NCBI GenBank assembly: GCA_963730165.1
Contig: CAVSQS010000001.1
Span: forward strand, 434,001 to 498,000
Reading direction: 5' to 3'
From: DASSQJ01 sp963730165
GTDB lineage: Bacteria > Actinomycetota > Actinomycetes > Actinomycetales > Dermatophilaceae
DNA length: 64,000 nucleotides
The translations under genes were made by a program, and so were the position numbers. The notes below the pieces were generated by a model, which searched no databases, was not told the origin of the DNA, and worked only from the letters and a program-made list of their open reading frames with translations. Shown here piece by piece: positions 43,681-53,500 of this stretch; within the stretch, counting starts at the first letter, position 1; each line of letters begins with the position of its first letter.

Positions 43681-43712
43681 CGGGCCGGGCCACCTCCGGG
43701 TGGCCCGGCCCG
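43681..43712 (+). terminator. Hairpin between aglG and the LacI gene
   Basis: CGGGCCGGGCCACC (43681-43694) and its complement (43699-43712) form a 14-bp stem with a 4-nt loop directly after the aglG stop. Confidence 0.65.
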
Positions 43713-43748
43713 GACCGCCTGCTGCCTCGACGCCGAGGAAGGGGAGGC

Positions 43749-44756
43749 ATGAGCACGATCACCGACGTGGCGCGGGTCGCCGGCGTGTCCGTCGCGACGG
43801 TCTCACGGGCACTGCGCGGTCTCGACCGGGTCTCCCCGGAGACGCGGCGGCGAGTCCTCGAGGTGGCCGAGGAGCTCCACTACGTGGCCTCCCCCACGGC
43901 CACCTCCCTGGCCTCCGGTCGGACCACGGTCGTGGCCGTCGTCGCCCCCTTCCTCACCCGGTGGTTCTTCGCCAGCCTCGTCAGCGCCATCGAGAAGACG
44001 CTGCGCGGGCACGGTCACCACGTCCTGCTCTTCGACCTCGAGGACGACACCTACGAGCATCGGCTGCCGCTCACCCAGAACATGCTCTGGAAGCGCGTCG
44101 ACGGGATCATCACCCTCAACCTGCCCCTCGACGACGACGAGGTGGCCCTCGTCGACCGGCTCGCGCTCCCGCTCGTCGCGATCGGGTCGCACCTCGAGGG
44201 GCGATCCAGCGTCCGCATCGACGACCGGGCCGTGACCCGCACCGCCGTCGAGCACCTCATCGGCCTGGGCCACCGCCGGATCGCCTACGTCGGGGCGGTC
44301 CCCGAGAACATCTCCCACCTGCAGACGCCGTTGGACCGGCTCGACGCGTTCACCGACACGATGCAGGCTGCGGGACTGCCGACAGACCCCTCCCTCGTCC
44401 TGCGCTCGGACTGGACCGCTGACGCGGCGGCGCGCGACGCCCACGCGCTGCTCTCCCGCCCCGACCGCCCGACGGCCGTCGCCGCGGGCTCCGACGAGAT
44501 GGCGATCGGGGTCATGGAGACCGCCCGTCGCCTGGGCCTGCGCGTCCCCGAGGACCTGTCCGTCGTCGGGATCGACGACTACGTGCTCTCCGACGTGCTC
44601 GGTCTGACGACGGTGCGCCAGGACGTCACCGAGCAGGGCCGGCTCGCCGCGGAGCTGCTCCTGGCCGCACTCCGCGATGCCGACGCGCCGGCACGGGATG
44701 TCCTCGTGCCGACCGAGCTCGTGGTGCGCGAGTCGACCGGGCCCGCGCCGGCCTGA
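43749..44756 (+). CDS. LacI-family transcriptional repressor
   Basis: 335 residues. The LacI HTH and hinge occupy 1-60 (TITDVARVAGVSVATVSRAL then the hinge SPTATSLASGRT). The periplasmic-binding-like effector domain (60-330) includes RIAYVGAVPENISH and LSVVGIDDYVLSDVLGLTTVRQD. Most likely represses the aglEFG operon through the AAGCGCTT operator at 40160-40167 and is released by the imported sugar or a derivative. ATG after GGGGAGG. It converges on parE with only 3 nt between the stop codons. Confidence 0.9.
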   Translation: MSTITDVARVAGVSVATVSRALRGLDRVSPETRRRVLEVAEELHYVASPTATSLASGRTTVVAVVAPFLTRWFFASLVSAIEKTLRGHGHHVLLFDLEDDTYEHRLPLTQNMLWKRVDGIITLNLPLDDDEVALVDRLALPLVAIGSHLEGRSSVRIDDRAVTRTAVEHLIGLGHRRIAYVGAVPENISHLQTPLDRLDAFTDTMQAAGLPTDPSLVLRSDWTADAAARDAHALLSRPDRPTAVAAGSDEMAIGVMETARRLGLRVPEDLSVVGIDDYVLSDVLGLTTVRQDVTEQGRLAAELLLAALRDADAPARDVLVPTELVVRESTGPAPA

Positions 44757-44759
44757 AGC

Positions 44760-46886
44760 TCAGGCGTCGATCCGCTCGCGGTCGAGGGCGTGGGCGGAAT
44801 CGACGATGAAGTCCTTGCGGGGGCCGACCTCCCCGCCCATGAGGAGCTCGAAGACCCGGGCCGCCGACTCGATGTCGCCGAGGGTCACCTTGCGCAGGGT
44901 CCGGTGCCGCGGGTCCATCGTCGTCTCGGCGAGCTGGTCGGCATCCATCTCACCGAGGCCCTTGTAGCGCTGCAGCGGCTTGACCTTCTTGCCGCGCTTG
45001 GTGAGGGTCGCCAGCGTGCGCCGCATCTCGGGCTCGGAGTAGGTGTAGATGACCTCGTTGGCCTTCGACCCCGGGTTGACGACCTCGATGCGGTGCAGCG
45101 GCGGCACCGCGGCGTACACCCGCCCTGCCTCGACGAGGGGCCGCATGTACCGGAAGAAGAGGGTGAGCAGCAGCGTGCGGATGTGGGCCCCGTCGACGTC
45201 GGCGTCGGTCATGATGATGACCTTCCCGTAGCGCGCGGACTCGAGGTCGAAGGTGCGCCCGGAGCCGGCCCCGATGACCTGGATGATGGCCGCGCACTCG
45301 GCGTTGGCGAGCATGTCGGTGACCGAGGCCTTCTGGACGTTGAGGATCTTGCCGCGGATCGGCAGCAGGGCCTGGTGGTCGCTGCTGCGGGCCAGCTTGG
45401 CGGTGCCGAGCGCGCTGTCGCCCTCGACGATGAACAGCTCGGTGTGGTCGGGGTCGCTGCTGCGGCAGTCGGCGAGCTTCGCGGGCAGGCTCGAGGACTC
45501 CAGCGCCGACTTCCGGCGCTGGGTCTCCTTGTGCAGCCGGGCGCTGATGCGCGACTTCATCTCCGCCGTGACCTTCTCGAGCAGGGCGGTGGCCTGCTGC
45601 TTCTCACCACGCTTGGTCGAGGTGAGCCGGGCCGTGAGCTCCTTCTCGATCACGCGCGCGACGATGGCGCGGACGGCCGAGGTGCCGAGGACCTCCTTGG
45701 TCTGCCCCTCGAACTGGGGCTCGGCGAGCCGGACGGTCACGACCGCGGTGAGACCGGCGAGGGCGTCGTCCTTCTCGAGCTTGTCGCTGCCCACCTTGAG
45801 CCGGCGCGCGTTGGCGGCGAGCTGGGCGCGCATCACCTTGACGAGGGACTGCTCGAAGCCCGCGAGGTGCGTGCCGCCCTTCGGCGTCGCGATGATGTTG
45901 ACGAACGTCTGTACCCGGGTGTCGTACCCGGTGCCCCAGCGAACGGCGACGTCGACGGCGCACTCGCGCTCGACCTCGGTGGGCGTCATGTGGCCCTTGC
46001 CGTCGAGGACCGGCACGGTCTCGGTGAAGGTCCCACTGCCCTGGAGGCGCCAGACGTCGGTGACCGGAGGGTCGGTCGCGAGGTACTCGCAGAACTCCGA
46101 GATGCCGCCGTCGTGGACGAAGACCTCCTCGGTGGGCTGCTCACCCCGCTCGTCGCGGACGAGGATCGTCAGGCCGGGGACGAGGAAGGAGGTCTGCCGT
46201 GCCCGGGCGAGCAGGCCCTCGAGGTCGAAGCCGGCCTCGCGCAGGAAGACCTGCCGGTCGGCCCAGTAGCGCACCCGCGTACCGGTGACCCCTCGCCCAG
46301 CACGGCCGATGACCTCGAGCTCGCTGTTCTTCGTGTAGGGCGTGAACGGGTGCTCCGGGTCCTTGACGCCCTGGGCGCCGGCCACGTCGGAGAAGACCCC
46401 GGGCTCCCCGCGGCGGAAGCTCATCGCGTAGGTCTTGCCGCCCCGGTCCACCTCGACGTCCAGCCTCGACGACAGGGCGTTGACGACCGACGCGCCGACG
46501 CCGTGGAGGCCGCCGGACGCGGTGTACGAGCCGCCACCGAACTTCCCACCCGCGTGGAGGCGGGTGTAGACGAGCTCGACACCGGTCAGGCCGGTGCGGG
46601 GCTCGATGTCGACGGGCACGCCCCGGCCGTTGTCGCGGACCTCGACCGAGCCGTCGGCCATGAGGATGACCTCGATGCGGTCGCAGTGGCCGCCGAGGGC
46701 CTCGTCGACGGCGTTGTCGATGATCTCCCAGAGGCAGTGCATCAGCCCTCGGGAGTCGGTGGATCCGATGTACATGCCGGGGCGCTTGCGGACCGCCTCC
46801 AGGCCCTCGAGGACCTGGAGGTGGTGAGCGGTGTACTCGGACGCGGACTTGCTCGTCGCGGTCTTCTTGGCGGTGGTGCTCGGCAC
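44760..46886 (-). CDS. parE: Type IIA topoisomerase subunit B (topoisomerase IV ParE-type)
   Basis: 708 residues. GHKL ATPase domain: EIIDNAVDEALGG (Mg-binding Glu/Asn), DNGRGVPVD and the lid GGLHGVGASVVNALS. The TOPRIM domain has EGDSALG and the metal Asp residues in MTDADVDGAHIRTLLLTLFFR. The C-terminal region includes YKGLGEMDADQLAETTMDP. No large insertion typical of proteobacterial GyrB. GTG 46886 is chosen because TACCCT stands 7 nt upstream; a longer frame from 46916 is not conserved. Pairs with ParC at 37628-40069. Confidence 0.92.
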   Translation of the reverse strand: MPSTTAKKTATSKSASEYTAHHLQVLEGLEAVRKRPGMYIGSTDSRGLMHCLWEIIDNAVDEALGGHCDRIEVILMADGSVEVRDNGRGVPVDIEPRTGLTGVELVYTRLHAGGKFGGGSYTASGGLHGVGASVVNALSSRLDVEVDRGGKTYAMSFRRGEPGVFSDVAGAQGVKDPEHPFTPYTKNSELEVIGRAGRGVTGTRVRYWADRQVFLREAGFDLEGLLARARQTSFLVPGLTILVRDERGEQPTEEVFVHDGGISEFCEYLATDPPVTDVWRLQGSGTFTETVPVLDGKGHMTPTEVERECAVDVAVRWGTGYDTRVQTFVNIIATPKGGTHLAGFEQSLVKVMRAQLAANARRLKVGSDKLEKDDALAGLTAVVTVRLAEPQFEGQTKEVLGTSAVRAIVARVIEKELTARLTSTKRGEKQQATALLEKVTAEMKSRISARLHKETQRRKSALESSSLPAKLADCRSSDPDHTELFIVEGDSALGTAKLARSSDHQALLPIRGKILNVQKASVTDMLANAECAAIIQVIGAGSGRTFDLESARYGKVIIMTDADVDGAHIRTLLLTLFFRYMRPLVEAGRVYAAVPPLHRIEVVNPGSKANEVIYTYSEPEMRRTLATLTKRGKKVKPLQRYKGLGEMDADQLAETTMDPRHRTLRKVTLGDIESAARVFELLMGGEVGPRKDFIVDSAHALDRERIDA

Positions 46887-46893
46887 GTGAGGC

Positions 46894-46899
46894 AGGGTA
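46894..46899 (-). promoter_or_regulatory. Leaderless -10 element of parE
   Basis: TACCCT on the minus strand, 7 nt before the GTG at 46886. Confidence 0.45.
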
Positions 46900-47136
46900 A
46901 CCGGCCGTGCGGACACGCCCCGACAGGCGCACCGCGGACCCGCGCATCCACCCGGAGGAGTGGGAGGTCGCTCACCGCGTGGCGAAGGTCACGATCTCGA
47001 CACCCCGGTCTCGGTATGGTCACCCCTGCGCCACGGAATGCGCCGGGCGTGCTTGACTGTTGCAACGCTCGCCGACCCGAACCGGAGCGGCGGGCCGGAG
47101 ATCCGGCAGAACCCCGAGCGAGCCGAGGAGGCCGAC

Positions 47137-47352
47137 GTGAACGCCGCACTGGCACCCACCCTGACCGCCGCGGACCGCTGCGACCGCTGTGGTGCGCAGG
47201 CCTACGTGCGCGTCCGCCTGCACGCCGGCGGCGAGCTGCTGTTCTGCGCCCACCACGGGCGCGAGCACACCCCGGCCCTCGCGGGCATCGCGGAGATCCA
47301 CGACGAGAGCGAGCGGCTGAACGAGCCGAGCACCCCGGCCGCCGCCGACTGA
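47137..47352 (+). CDS. DUF7455 small Cys/His protein
   Basis: 71 residues. Conserved LTAADRCDRCGAQAYVRVRL, then LLFCAHHGREH, giving CxxC plus CxHH as probable zinc ligands, and an acidic tail. This short protein is found next to parE/gyrB-like genes and sigA in many actinobacteria; its function is unknown. GTG start after GAGGAGG. The 250 nt to the divergent parE hold TATGGT (47015-47020) and TTGACT (47053-47058), either of which could belong to a promoter for this gene. Confidence 0.82.
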   Translation: MNAALAPTLTAADRCDRCGAQAYVRVRLHAGGELLFCAHHGREHTPALAGIAEIHDESERLNEPSTPAAAD

Positions 47353-47353
47353 G

Positions 47354-47848
47354 GTGGAGGGCCGCACCGACGACATCTGGCTGGTCCTCCCCCCGCTGCT
47401 CATCGTCGTCGGTCTCGTCGGCATCGTGGTCCCGGTCCTCCCCGGGACCCTTCTCGTCCTCGGGGGGATGTTCGTCTTCGCGCTGGCGACCGGGGGCCCG
47501 CTCGCCTGGGCGCTGTTCGCCGTCGCCGTCGTCGTCGCCGCCGTCGGCAAGGGGGCTCAGTACGTCCTTCCCGGCCGGCGGATGAAGAGCCGGGGCGTTC
47601 CCACCTCGACTCTGGTCCTGGCCGTGCTCTGCGGCGTCGTCGGGTTCGTCGTGGTCCCCGTGGTCGGCGCCGTGGTCGGCTTCGTCCTCGGGATCTGGCT
47701 GGTCGAGCTCGGCCGCGGGCGTGACGCCCGGCAGGCCTGGGCCCGCACCCGGCACGCGGTCGTGGCCGTGGCCCAGAGCATGGGGATCGAGCTGCTCGCC
47801 GGTCTGGTGATCGCCGCGCTCTACGCGATCGGCCTGCTGCTCACCTGA
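47354..47848 (+). CDS. DUF456 membrane protein
   Basis: 164 residues, four to five TM helices in two glycine-rich hairpins (LPPLLIVVGLVGIVVPVLPG at the start is the family signature; GVVGFVVVPVVGAVVGFVLG follows). Contains the basic cytoplasmic loop LPGRRMKSRG between them. Function unknown. GTG start 1 nt after the DUF7455 stop, so the two are coupled. Confidence 0.83.
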   Translation: MEGRTDDIWLVLPPLLIVVGLVGIVVPVLPGTLLVLGGMFVFALATGGPLAWALFAVAVVVAAVGKGAQYVLPGRRMKSRGVPTSTLVLAVLCGVVGFVVVPVVGAVVGFVLGIWLVELGRGRDARQAWARTRHAVVAVAQSMGIELLAGLVIAALYAIGLLLT

Positions 47849-47906
47849 GGTCGCCCCGACCGAGCGAGGGCACGGTCGACCCGGCGCGCCCCTGTCGGAC
47901 CCCGGC

Positions 47907-48290
47907 TCACGAGTTGTTCTCGCGGCGCTCCCAGCGCTCGTCGAGGCGATCGATGAAGGAACGCTGCTTCTTGCGACGACCACCGGTCTCACCGGTGGAG
48001 CCGTCGGCCTGGACCGCGGCGAGCTTGGCCCGGCGTGGCGGGGTCAGGGCATAGACGGCCGAGGCGACCATGACGGCGAACCCGAGCGCGCCGACCCACA
48101 TCGTCGTGTTGATCCCGACGAGCACGAGCCCGAGGCCGGCGATCACGCCGACGACACCGACGATCCAGCGTCGGTGCTGGAGCGCGGACAGCGATCGCCC
48201 CTGCATCTGCGAGGCGAACTTCGGGTCCTCAGCAGCGAGCGCCTGCTCCATCTGTTCGAGCATCTTCTGCTCGTGCTCTGAGAGGGGCAC
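47907..48290 (-). CDS. DUF3040 membrane protein
   Basis: 127 residues. Conserved N-terminal helix MPLSEHEQKMLEQMEQALAAEDPKFAS, two TM helices (about 42-62 and 65-85), and a basic cytoplasmic tail. A common actinobacterial family of unknown role, often near dinB or mraZ/ftsZ loci. GTG start after GGGAGGATCC. Confidence 0.87.
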   Translation of the reverse strand: MPLSEHEQKMLEQMEQALAAEDPKFASQMQGRSLSALQHRRWIVGVVGVIAGLGLVLVGINTTMWVGALGFAVMVASAVYALTPPRRAKLAAVQADGSTGETGGRRKKQRSFIDRLDERWERRENNS

Positions 48291-48350
48291 GGATCCTCCC
48301 GTGGTCGGCCGAAACCGCCGGTCGACGGTCCCGTTGTCTTCCCTGAACCC

Positions 48351-49607
48351 TCAGGATAGGTCCCGAGGTGCCTGCGCGGAAGCGGATGTGTCACGTTCGA
48401 TGAGACTCGCCGGCCGGATCGACCCCGAACCGAAGCGCGCCCGGGCCCGGTCGACGGCCCGGTCGGCGTCGCGCCAACCGTGATCGGGCTCGCCGATCAC
48501 TCCCTGGATGGGAGTGCCGACGGTCTCCGTCAGGCCGGTGCACCGCACGCCGACCAGGCGGATCCTGGCCCGCTGCAGACCGAGGGCGTCGAACAGCTGC
48601 ACTGCAGCGTCGTGCAGCGTCCGGCCGCTGTCGGTCGGCTCCCGCAGGGTGCGTGACCGGGTGATCGTCGTGAAGTCGCTGAAGCGCACCTTGAGGGTGA
48701 CGGTGCGCCCGCTGAGGCCGGCGGCGCGCATCCGGGCCGCCGTGCGCTCGCTGAGGGCGAGGAGGTACCGGCGGATCCGGTCGGCGTCGTCGACGTCCTC
48801 CTCGAAGGTCGTGTCGCTGCCGATGCTCTTCTCGCGGTGCTCACGCTCGACCGGTCGGGGGTCACGCCCCCACGCGAGCTCGTGGAGGTGGTGTCCGGTC
48901 GCCTCCCCCAGGGCCCGGACGAGGGTGTCGAGGGGGGTGTGGGCGATGTCGGCGACGGTGCGCAGCCCGAGGCGCACCAGGGCCTCCTCCGTGCGGTCAC
49001 CGACACCCCAGAGCGCGGCGACGGGGAGCTGCTGGACGAAGGGGACGACCTCGTCGCGGGGGACGACGACCATGCCGTCGGGCTTGGCGAGGTTCGAGGC
49101 GAGCTTGGCGACGAACTTGCTCGGTGCGACTCCGACCGAGCAGGTGATCCCCTGCTCGTCGTGCACCGTGTCGCGGATGAGCTGTCCGATCGTGGCCGGG
49201 CTGCCGAGTCGGCGGACCGCTCCCGAGACGTCGAGGAAGGCCTCGTCGAGTGAGAGCGGCTCGACGACCGGCGTCACCGCCCGGAAGGTCTCCATGACCC
49301 CGGCGGAGATGCGGGCGTAGAGGTCGTGGTCGGGCGGGAGGACAGTGGCCTGGGGGCACAGCCGGCGGGCCCGGGACATCGGCATCGCCGAGGTCACCCC
49401 GAAGCGGCGGGCCTCGTAGGTGGCGGAGAGGACCACGCCGCGGTTGCCCCCGCCGATGACGACGGGTGTCCCGACGAGCTCGGGATGGGAGAGCAGGGTC
49501 GCCGAGGCGTAGAAGGCGTCCATGTCGACGTGGAGCACCGTGCACCCGGTGTCGTCGGGCGGCTCGGTGGCGACCCGCTCCGGAAGGGCGAACTGGCGGC
49601 GGCTCAT
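48351..49607 (-). CDS. dinB: DNA polymerase IV (Y-family)
   Basis: 418-residue translesion polymerase. Palm motifs VLHVDMDAFYAS and SLDEAFLDVSG supply the metal-binding Asp/Glu residues. The fingers segment SATYEARRFGVTSAMPM, the thumb HhH region (LWGVGDRTEEALVRLGLRTVADIA) and the little-finger domain (about 250-360) are complete. The C-terminus lacks an obvious QxxL[FL]-type clamp-binding peptide at the very end. ATG start 15 nt after the methyltransferase stop, so probably co-transcribed with it. No LexA box is seen directly upstream. Confidence 0.93.
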   Translation of the reverse strand: MSRRQFALPERVATEPPDDTGCTVLHVDMDAFYASATLLSHPELVGTPVVIGGGNRGVVLSATYEARRFGVTSAMPMSRARRLCPQATVLPPDHDLYARISAGVMETFRAVTPVVEPLSLDEAFLDVSGAVRRLGSPATIGQLIRDTVHDEQGITCSVGVAPSKFVAKLASNLAKPDGMVVVPRDEVVPFVQQLPVAALWGVGDRTEEALVRLGLRTVADIAHTPLDTLVRALGEATGHHLHELAWGRDPRPVEREHREKSIGSDTTFEEDVDDADRIRRYLLALSERTAARMRAAGLSGRTVTLKVRFSDFTTITRSRTLREPTDSGRTLHDAAVQLFDALGLQRARIRLVGVRCTGLTETVGTPIQGVIGEPDHGWRDADRAVDRARARFGSGSIRPASLIERDTSASAQAPRDLS

Positions 49608-49622
49608 CGGCGCGGGCGGCGG

Positions 49623-50396
49623 TCAGCCCCGCGTGGCGAGGACGTGCAGGGCACTGCCGAGGGCGCCGAGGAGCGGGTGGTCGGCGTCCTCGCTCGCGGC
49701 GTCCTCGAGGGCGAGCAGGGCGGCCCGGTCGGCCTCTGACTCGACGAGCGCGGAGGGGACGAGGTCGATGAAGGCGCGGATGCCGCGGGTCCGGACCGGG
49801 GTCAGGCCGTGGGCACGGAGCAGGTCGAGGACGGTGCTCTCGTCGAAGCGACGCGGCGAGGGGTCCTCCTCGCCCCAGCGACCGTCGGGTCGGGTGAGGA
49901 CGGCCCGGGCCTGTTCGAACTCGCCCGCGAGGGCCCGGGCGAGGACGCCGTGGAGGCGCTGTGCGACGACGAGGCTCAGGTCCCCACCGGGGCCGAGGAG
50001 CGCGGCGACGGCCTCGAGGGCGGTCGCGGGGTCGTCGACGACCTCGAGGGTTCCGTGGAGGCAGACGAGGTCGAAGGCGACATCACCGACGAGGGCCTGC
50101 ACGGTGTCGGTGTCGCCCTGGAGGGCCACGACGCGCTCCTCGACCCCGTGCTCGGCGGCGCGCCGGCGCAGCGAGAAGAGCGCATCCGGGCTCGGGTCGA
50201 CGACGGTGAGGTCGTGGCCCGCCACCGCGAGCGGGACCGCGGTGCCGCCGGTGCCGCCCCCGAGGTCGAGGACACGCAGCGGCCGACCGAGCTCGTCGCG
50301 GCGGCGGGAAGCGAGGTCGTCGAGGGCGCGCTGGAGCGCGGCCGTGCGCAGCGCGGTCGGTGCCGGGCGGTGGTGGCGGCCCTGCTCGTCGGCCAC
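49623..50396 (-). CDS. SAM-dependent methyltransferase
   Basis: 257 residues, class I Rossmann methyltransferase. Motif I is LRVLDLGGGTGGTAVPLA, motif II has VVDPSPDAL, and motif IV reads FDLVCLHGTLEVVDDP. Resembles the SmtA/UbiE group; substrate unknown. GTG 50396 is preferred because GAGGAG lies 7 nt upstream. A longer frame from 50504 adds 36 Pro/Arg-rich residues. Coupled to dinB downstream. Confidence 0.82.
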   Translation of the reverse strand: MADEQGRHHRPAPTALRTAALQRALDDLASRRRDELGRPLRVLDLGGGTGGTAVPLAVAGHDLTVVDPSPDALFSLRRRAAEHGVEERVVALQGDTDTVQALVGDVAFDLVCLHGTLEVVDDPATALEAVAALLGPGGDLSLVVAQRLHGVLARALAGEFEQARAVLTRPDGRWGEEDPSPRRFDESTVLDLLRAHGLTPVRTRGIRAFIDLVPSALVESEADRAALLALEDAASEDADHPLLGALGSALHVLATRG

Positions 50397-50519
50397 GGTT
50401 GGCTCCTCGGTTGCGGTGGGTCGGGTCGGGTCTCGTCGGGGCGTTCGGGGTGCGGACGGGGCCGGTGCCCGGGGCGGGGCGTGGCCGTCGTGGGGGTGCG
50501 TCACACGCGCTCCCCCACC

Positions 50520-53500
50520 CTAGTGGCCCGAGCTGCCGGGGCTCGTGTGCCACAGCTTGCGGGAGGGCAGTGCCGGCACCGGCGGCCGGGACGGGCCCGG
50601 CGCCCCCCGCCCGGTGCGGGGGTCGGCCCCGGGCGGCCGGGTGTCGGCGTAGGGCGACTGACGGAACCCCGAGGCGTGGACGAGGACCCGTCTGCCGGTG
50701 CGCTCGGCCGCCTCGCGGGCACTCGCCTCGGCCGCCTCGGCGCGGGCCACTGCCTCGGTCTCCCCGGCGGCGATCGCGGCGCGGACCTCGGTGAGCCCGC
50801 CGAGCTGCCAGGCGTCCCAGAGGGCCGCGAGCTCCCAGGCACCGGTGGCCCGGATCGACACCCCGCGGTCACCGGTGCGCCGGAGCACACCACGGACGAG
50901 CAGCATCCACGAGTGGAAGACGACCTCGGCGTAGGGGCCCTGGACGTCCTCGAAGAAGGTGCAGTCGGCGGGGCCGGTGCCGTCGTCGAGGGTGAGGAAG
51001 ACGACCCGCCGGCCGGAGCGGACCGGCGGGGTCTGGGTGGCGACCTTCACCCCCGCCACCCACACCTCGCGGCGGCTGCGGGAGGCGAGCAGGTCGCGGC
51101 TGCGCGTCACCCCGAGCGCGGTGAGAAGCGGGTCGTAGAACGCGACCACGTGCGCGGAGACGTCGAGGCCGAGGACGTCGAGCTCGGCCCGCACCCGTTC
51201 CGGACCGGTCATCTCGGGGAGCCCGGCACCGACGACGAGCCGGGGCCGGTCACCGAGGTCGAGGGTGAGCTGGGTCGGCTGGGCCTGCGCCGGCACGACC
51301 TCGCGCGCCGCCTGCGACTGGGCCGCGGCCCGCTCGCGGACATCGGCGCCGGCCGTCTCGACCTCACGGACCGCCGAGGTGGGCAGGGCCAGCCGGTGTC
51401 CGTCGACGGTCCCGGGCCGGGGCGGGCGCCGCCCCCGGGTACCCCTCCCGGCCCCTCCACCGCGCTCCCACCGGTCGAGCTCGGCGACGTGGAGGAGCAG
51501 GTCGCGACGGGTGACCCGACCGCGCCGGCCGAGGGCCGGGCCGGACGTGCCGTGGAGGGAGTCGAAGGCACCGGCGAGGACGAGCCGCTCGGTGACCGGA
51601 CGGCTGGCCCGGGCTCGGGTCCAGAAGTCGCCGAGGTCGGAGTACGGCTGGCCGGCGAGCACCCGGGCCACCTCGGCCTCACTGATCCCCTTGACGTCGG
51701 CGAGGGAGAGCCGGATGCCGTACGGCTGGGGCTCGCGTCGCCACCCCGGGACGGTGTCCTCGTCGCCGCCGTCCCCGTCGCCGGCGTCCTCGACCGGCTC
51801 GATCCGGTAGGTGTCGCCGGAGGCGTTGACGTCGAGGCCGAGGACGGGGATGCCGAAGGAGCGGGCGTCGTCGAGGAGGAGCCGCTTGGGGTACATGCCC
51901 GGGTCGTGGGTGAGGACCCCGGCGAGGAAGGCCGCCGGGTGGTGGGTCTTCAGCCACGCCGAGTGGAACGTCGGCAGCGCGAAGGCCGCGGCGTGCGCCT
52001 TGCAGAACCCGAAGGACGCGAAGCTCTTGAGCACCTCCCAGATGCGGTCGCGGTCCTCGGCGGAGTAGCCGCGGGCCGCGGCCGCCGGGCGCCACCACGC
52101 CTCGACGTCCTCCTGTCCCTGCGGAGTGCCCATGCTCCGGCGCACCTCGTCGGCCTGGGCGAGGCTGACCCCGGTGGTCTCGGCGACGATGAGCAGCACC
52201 TGCTCGTGGAAGACGACGACCCCCTCGGTCTCCTCGAGGGCCGGGACGAGGCTCGGGTGGAGGAAGCGCCGCTCGCGCCAGCCGTGTCGGGACTCGAGGA
52301 ACGGCGTGATCATGTCGGACTTGACCGGACCGGGCCGGAAGAGCGAGATGTCGACGACAAGGTCCTCGAACGCAGTGGGCCCCAGCTTGCCGACGAGCTC
52401 GCGTTGGCCGGGACTCTCGATCTGGAACATCCCGAGCGTCCGCGTCGTGCGGATCAGCTCGAAGGTGTCGGCGTCGTCGTGCGACACCTGCGCCTCGTCG
52501 TCGAGGTCGATCCGCTCCCCCGTGACCCGCTCGACCTCGGCGACGGCGTGCGCCATCGCCGACTGCATCCGGATGCCGAGGACGTCGAGCTTGAGGAACC
52601 CGAGGGTCTCGACGTCGTCCTTGTCGAACTGGCTCATCGGGAAGCCGAGCCAGCTGGCCTCGACCGGCGTCCGGTCGAGCATCCCCGCGTTGGAGAGGAT
52701 CACCCCGCACGGGTGGAGGGCGATGTGGCGGGGCAGTCCGTCGAGGGCCTCGACGAGGTCGAAGAAGGTGCTCATCCGCGGTGAGCCCAGGCCCCGGCTG
52801 CGCAGCTCGGGGAGGTCGGCGACGGCGTGGCGGGCGTCCCTGGCCCGGATGTGCGGGAAGGCCTTGGCGATCTCGTCGACCTCGGCCGGGGGCATCCCGA
52901 GGGCGGCCCCGACGTCGCGGACGGCGTGCCGGACCTTGTAGGTGTCCATCATCGACACACAGGTGACCCGCTCGCCGCCGAACCGCTCGAGGACCGCCTC
53001 GTAGATCTCGGTGCGGCGGGCGGACTCGACGTCGACGTCGATGTCGGGCAGCTCGGCGCGCAGGGGGGAGCAGAACCGCTCCATGAGGAGGCGGTGGCGG
53101 ATCGGGTCGACCCCGCTGATGCCGAGGAGGTGGTTGACGAGGCTCCCGGCTCCCGAGCCGCGGGCCGCGACCCGGACCCCCCGGGCACGGATGAGGTCGG
53201 TCACCTCGGCGACGGTGAGGAAGTACGTGGGGTACCCGAGCGAGGCGATGACGGCGAGCTCGGCGTCGAGACGGTCCTCGACGGTCTGCAGCTCGGTGGC
53301 GGTGGCGCCCGGGTAGCGGGTGCCGACGGCCGCCCGGGCCCGGCGGGTGAGCACGTCCATGGGGTCGGTCCCGGCGTCGATGCCGAGGACCTCCGGCTCG
53401 GGGAGATGGACCGCGCCGATGCCGAGGTCGTCGCGGGCGTGCTGGACGCACTCGGTGGCGAGCCGGGCGGTCATCGTGAGGAGGCGCGTCGCCCGGGCGG

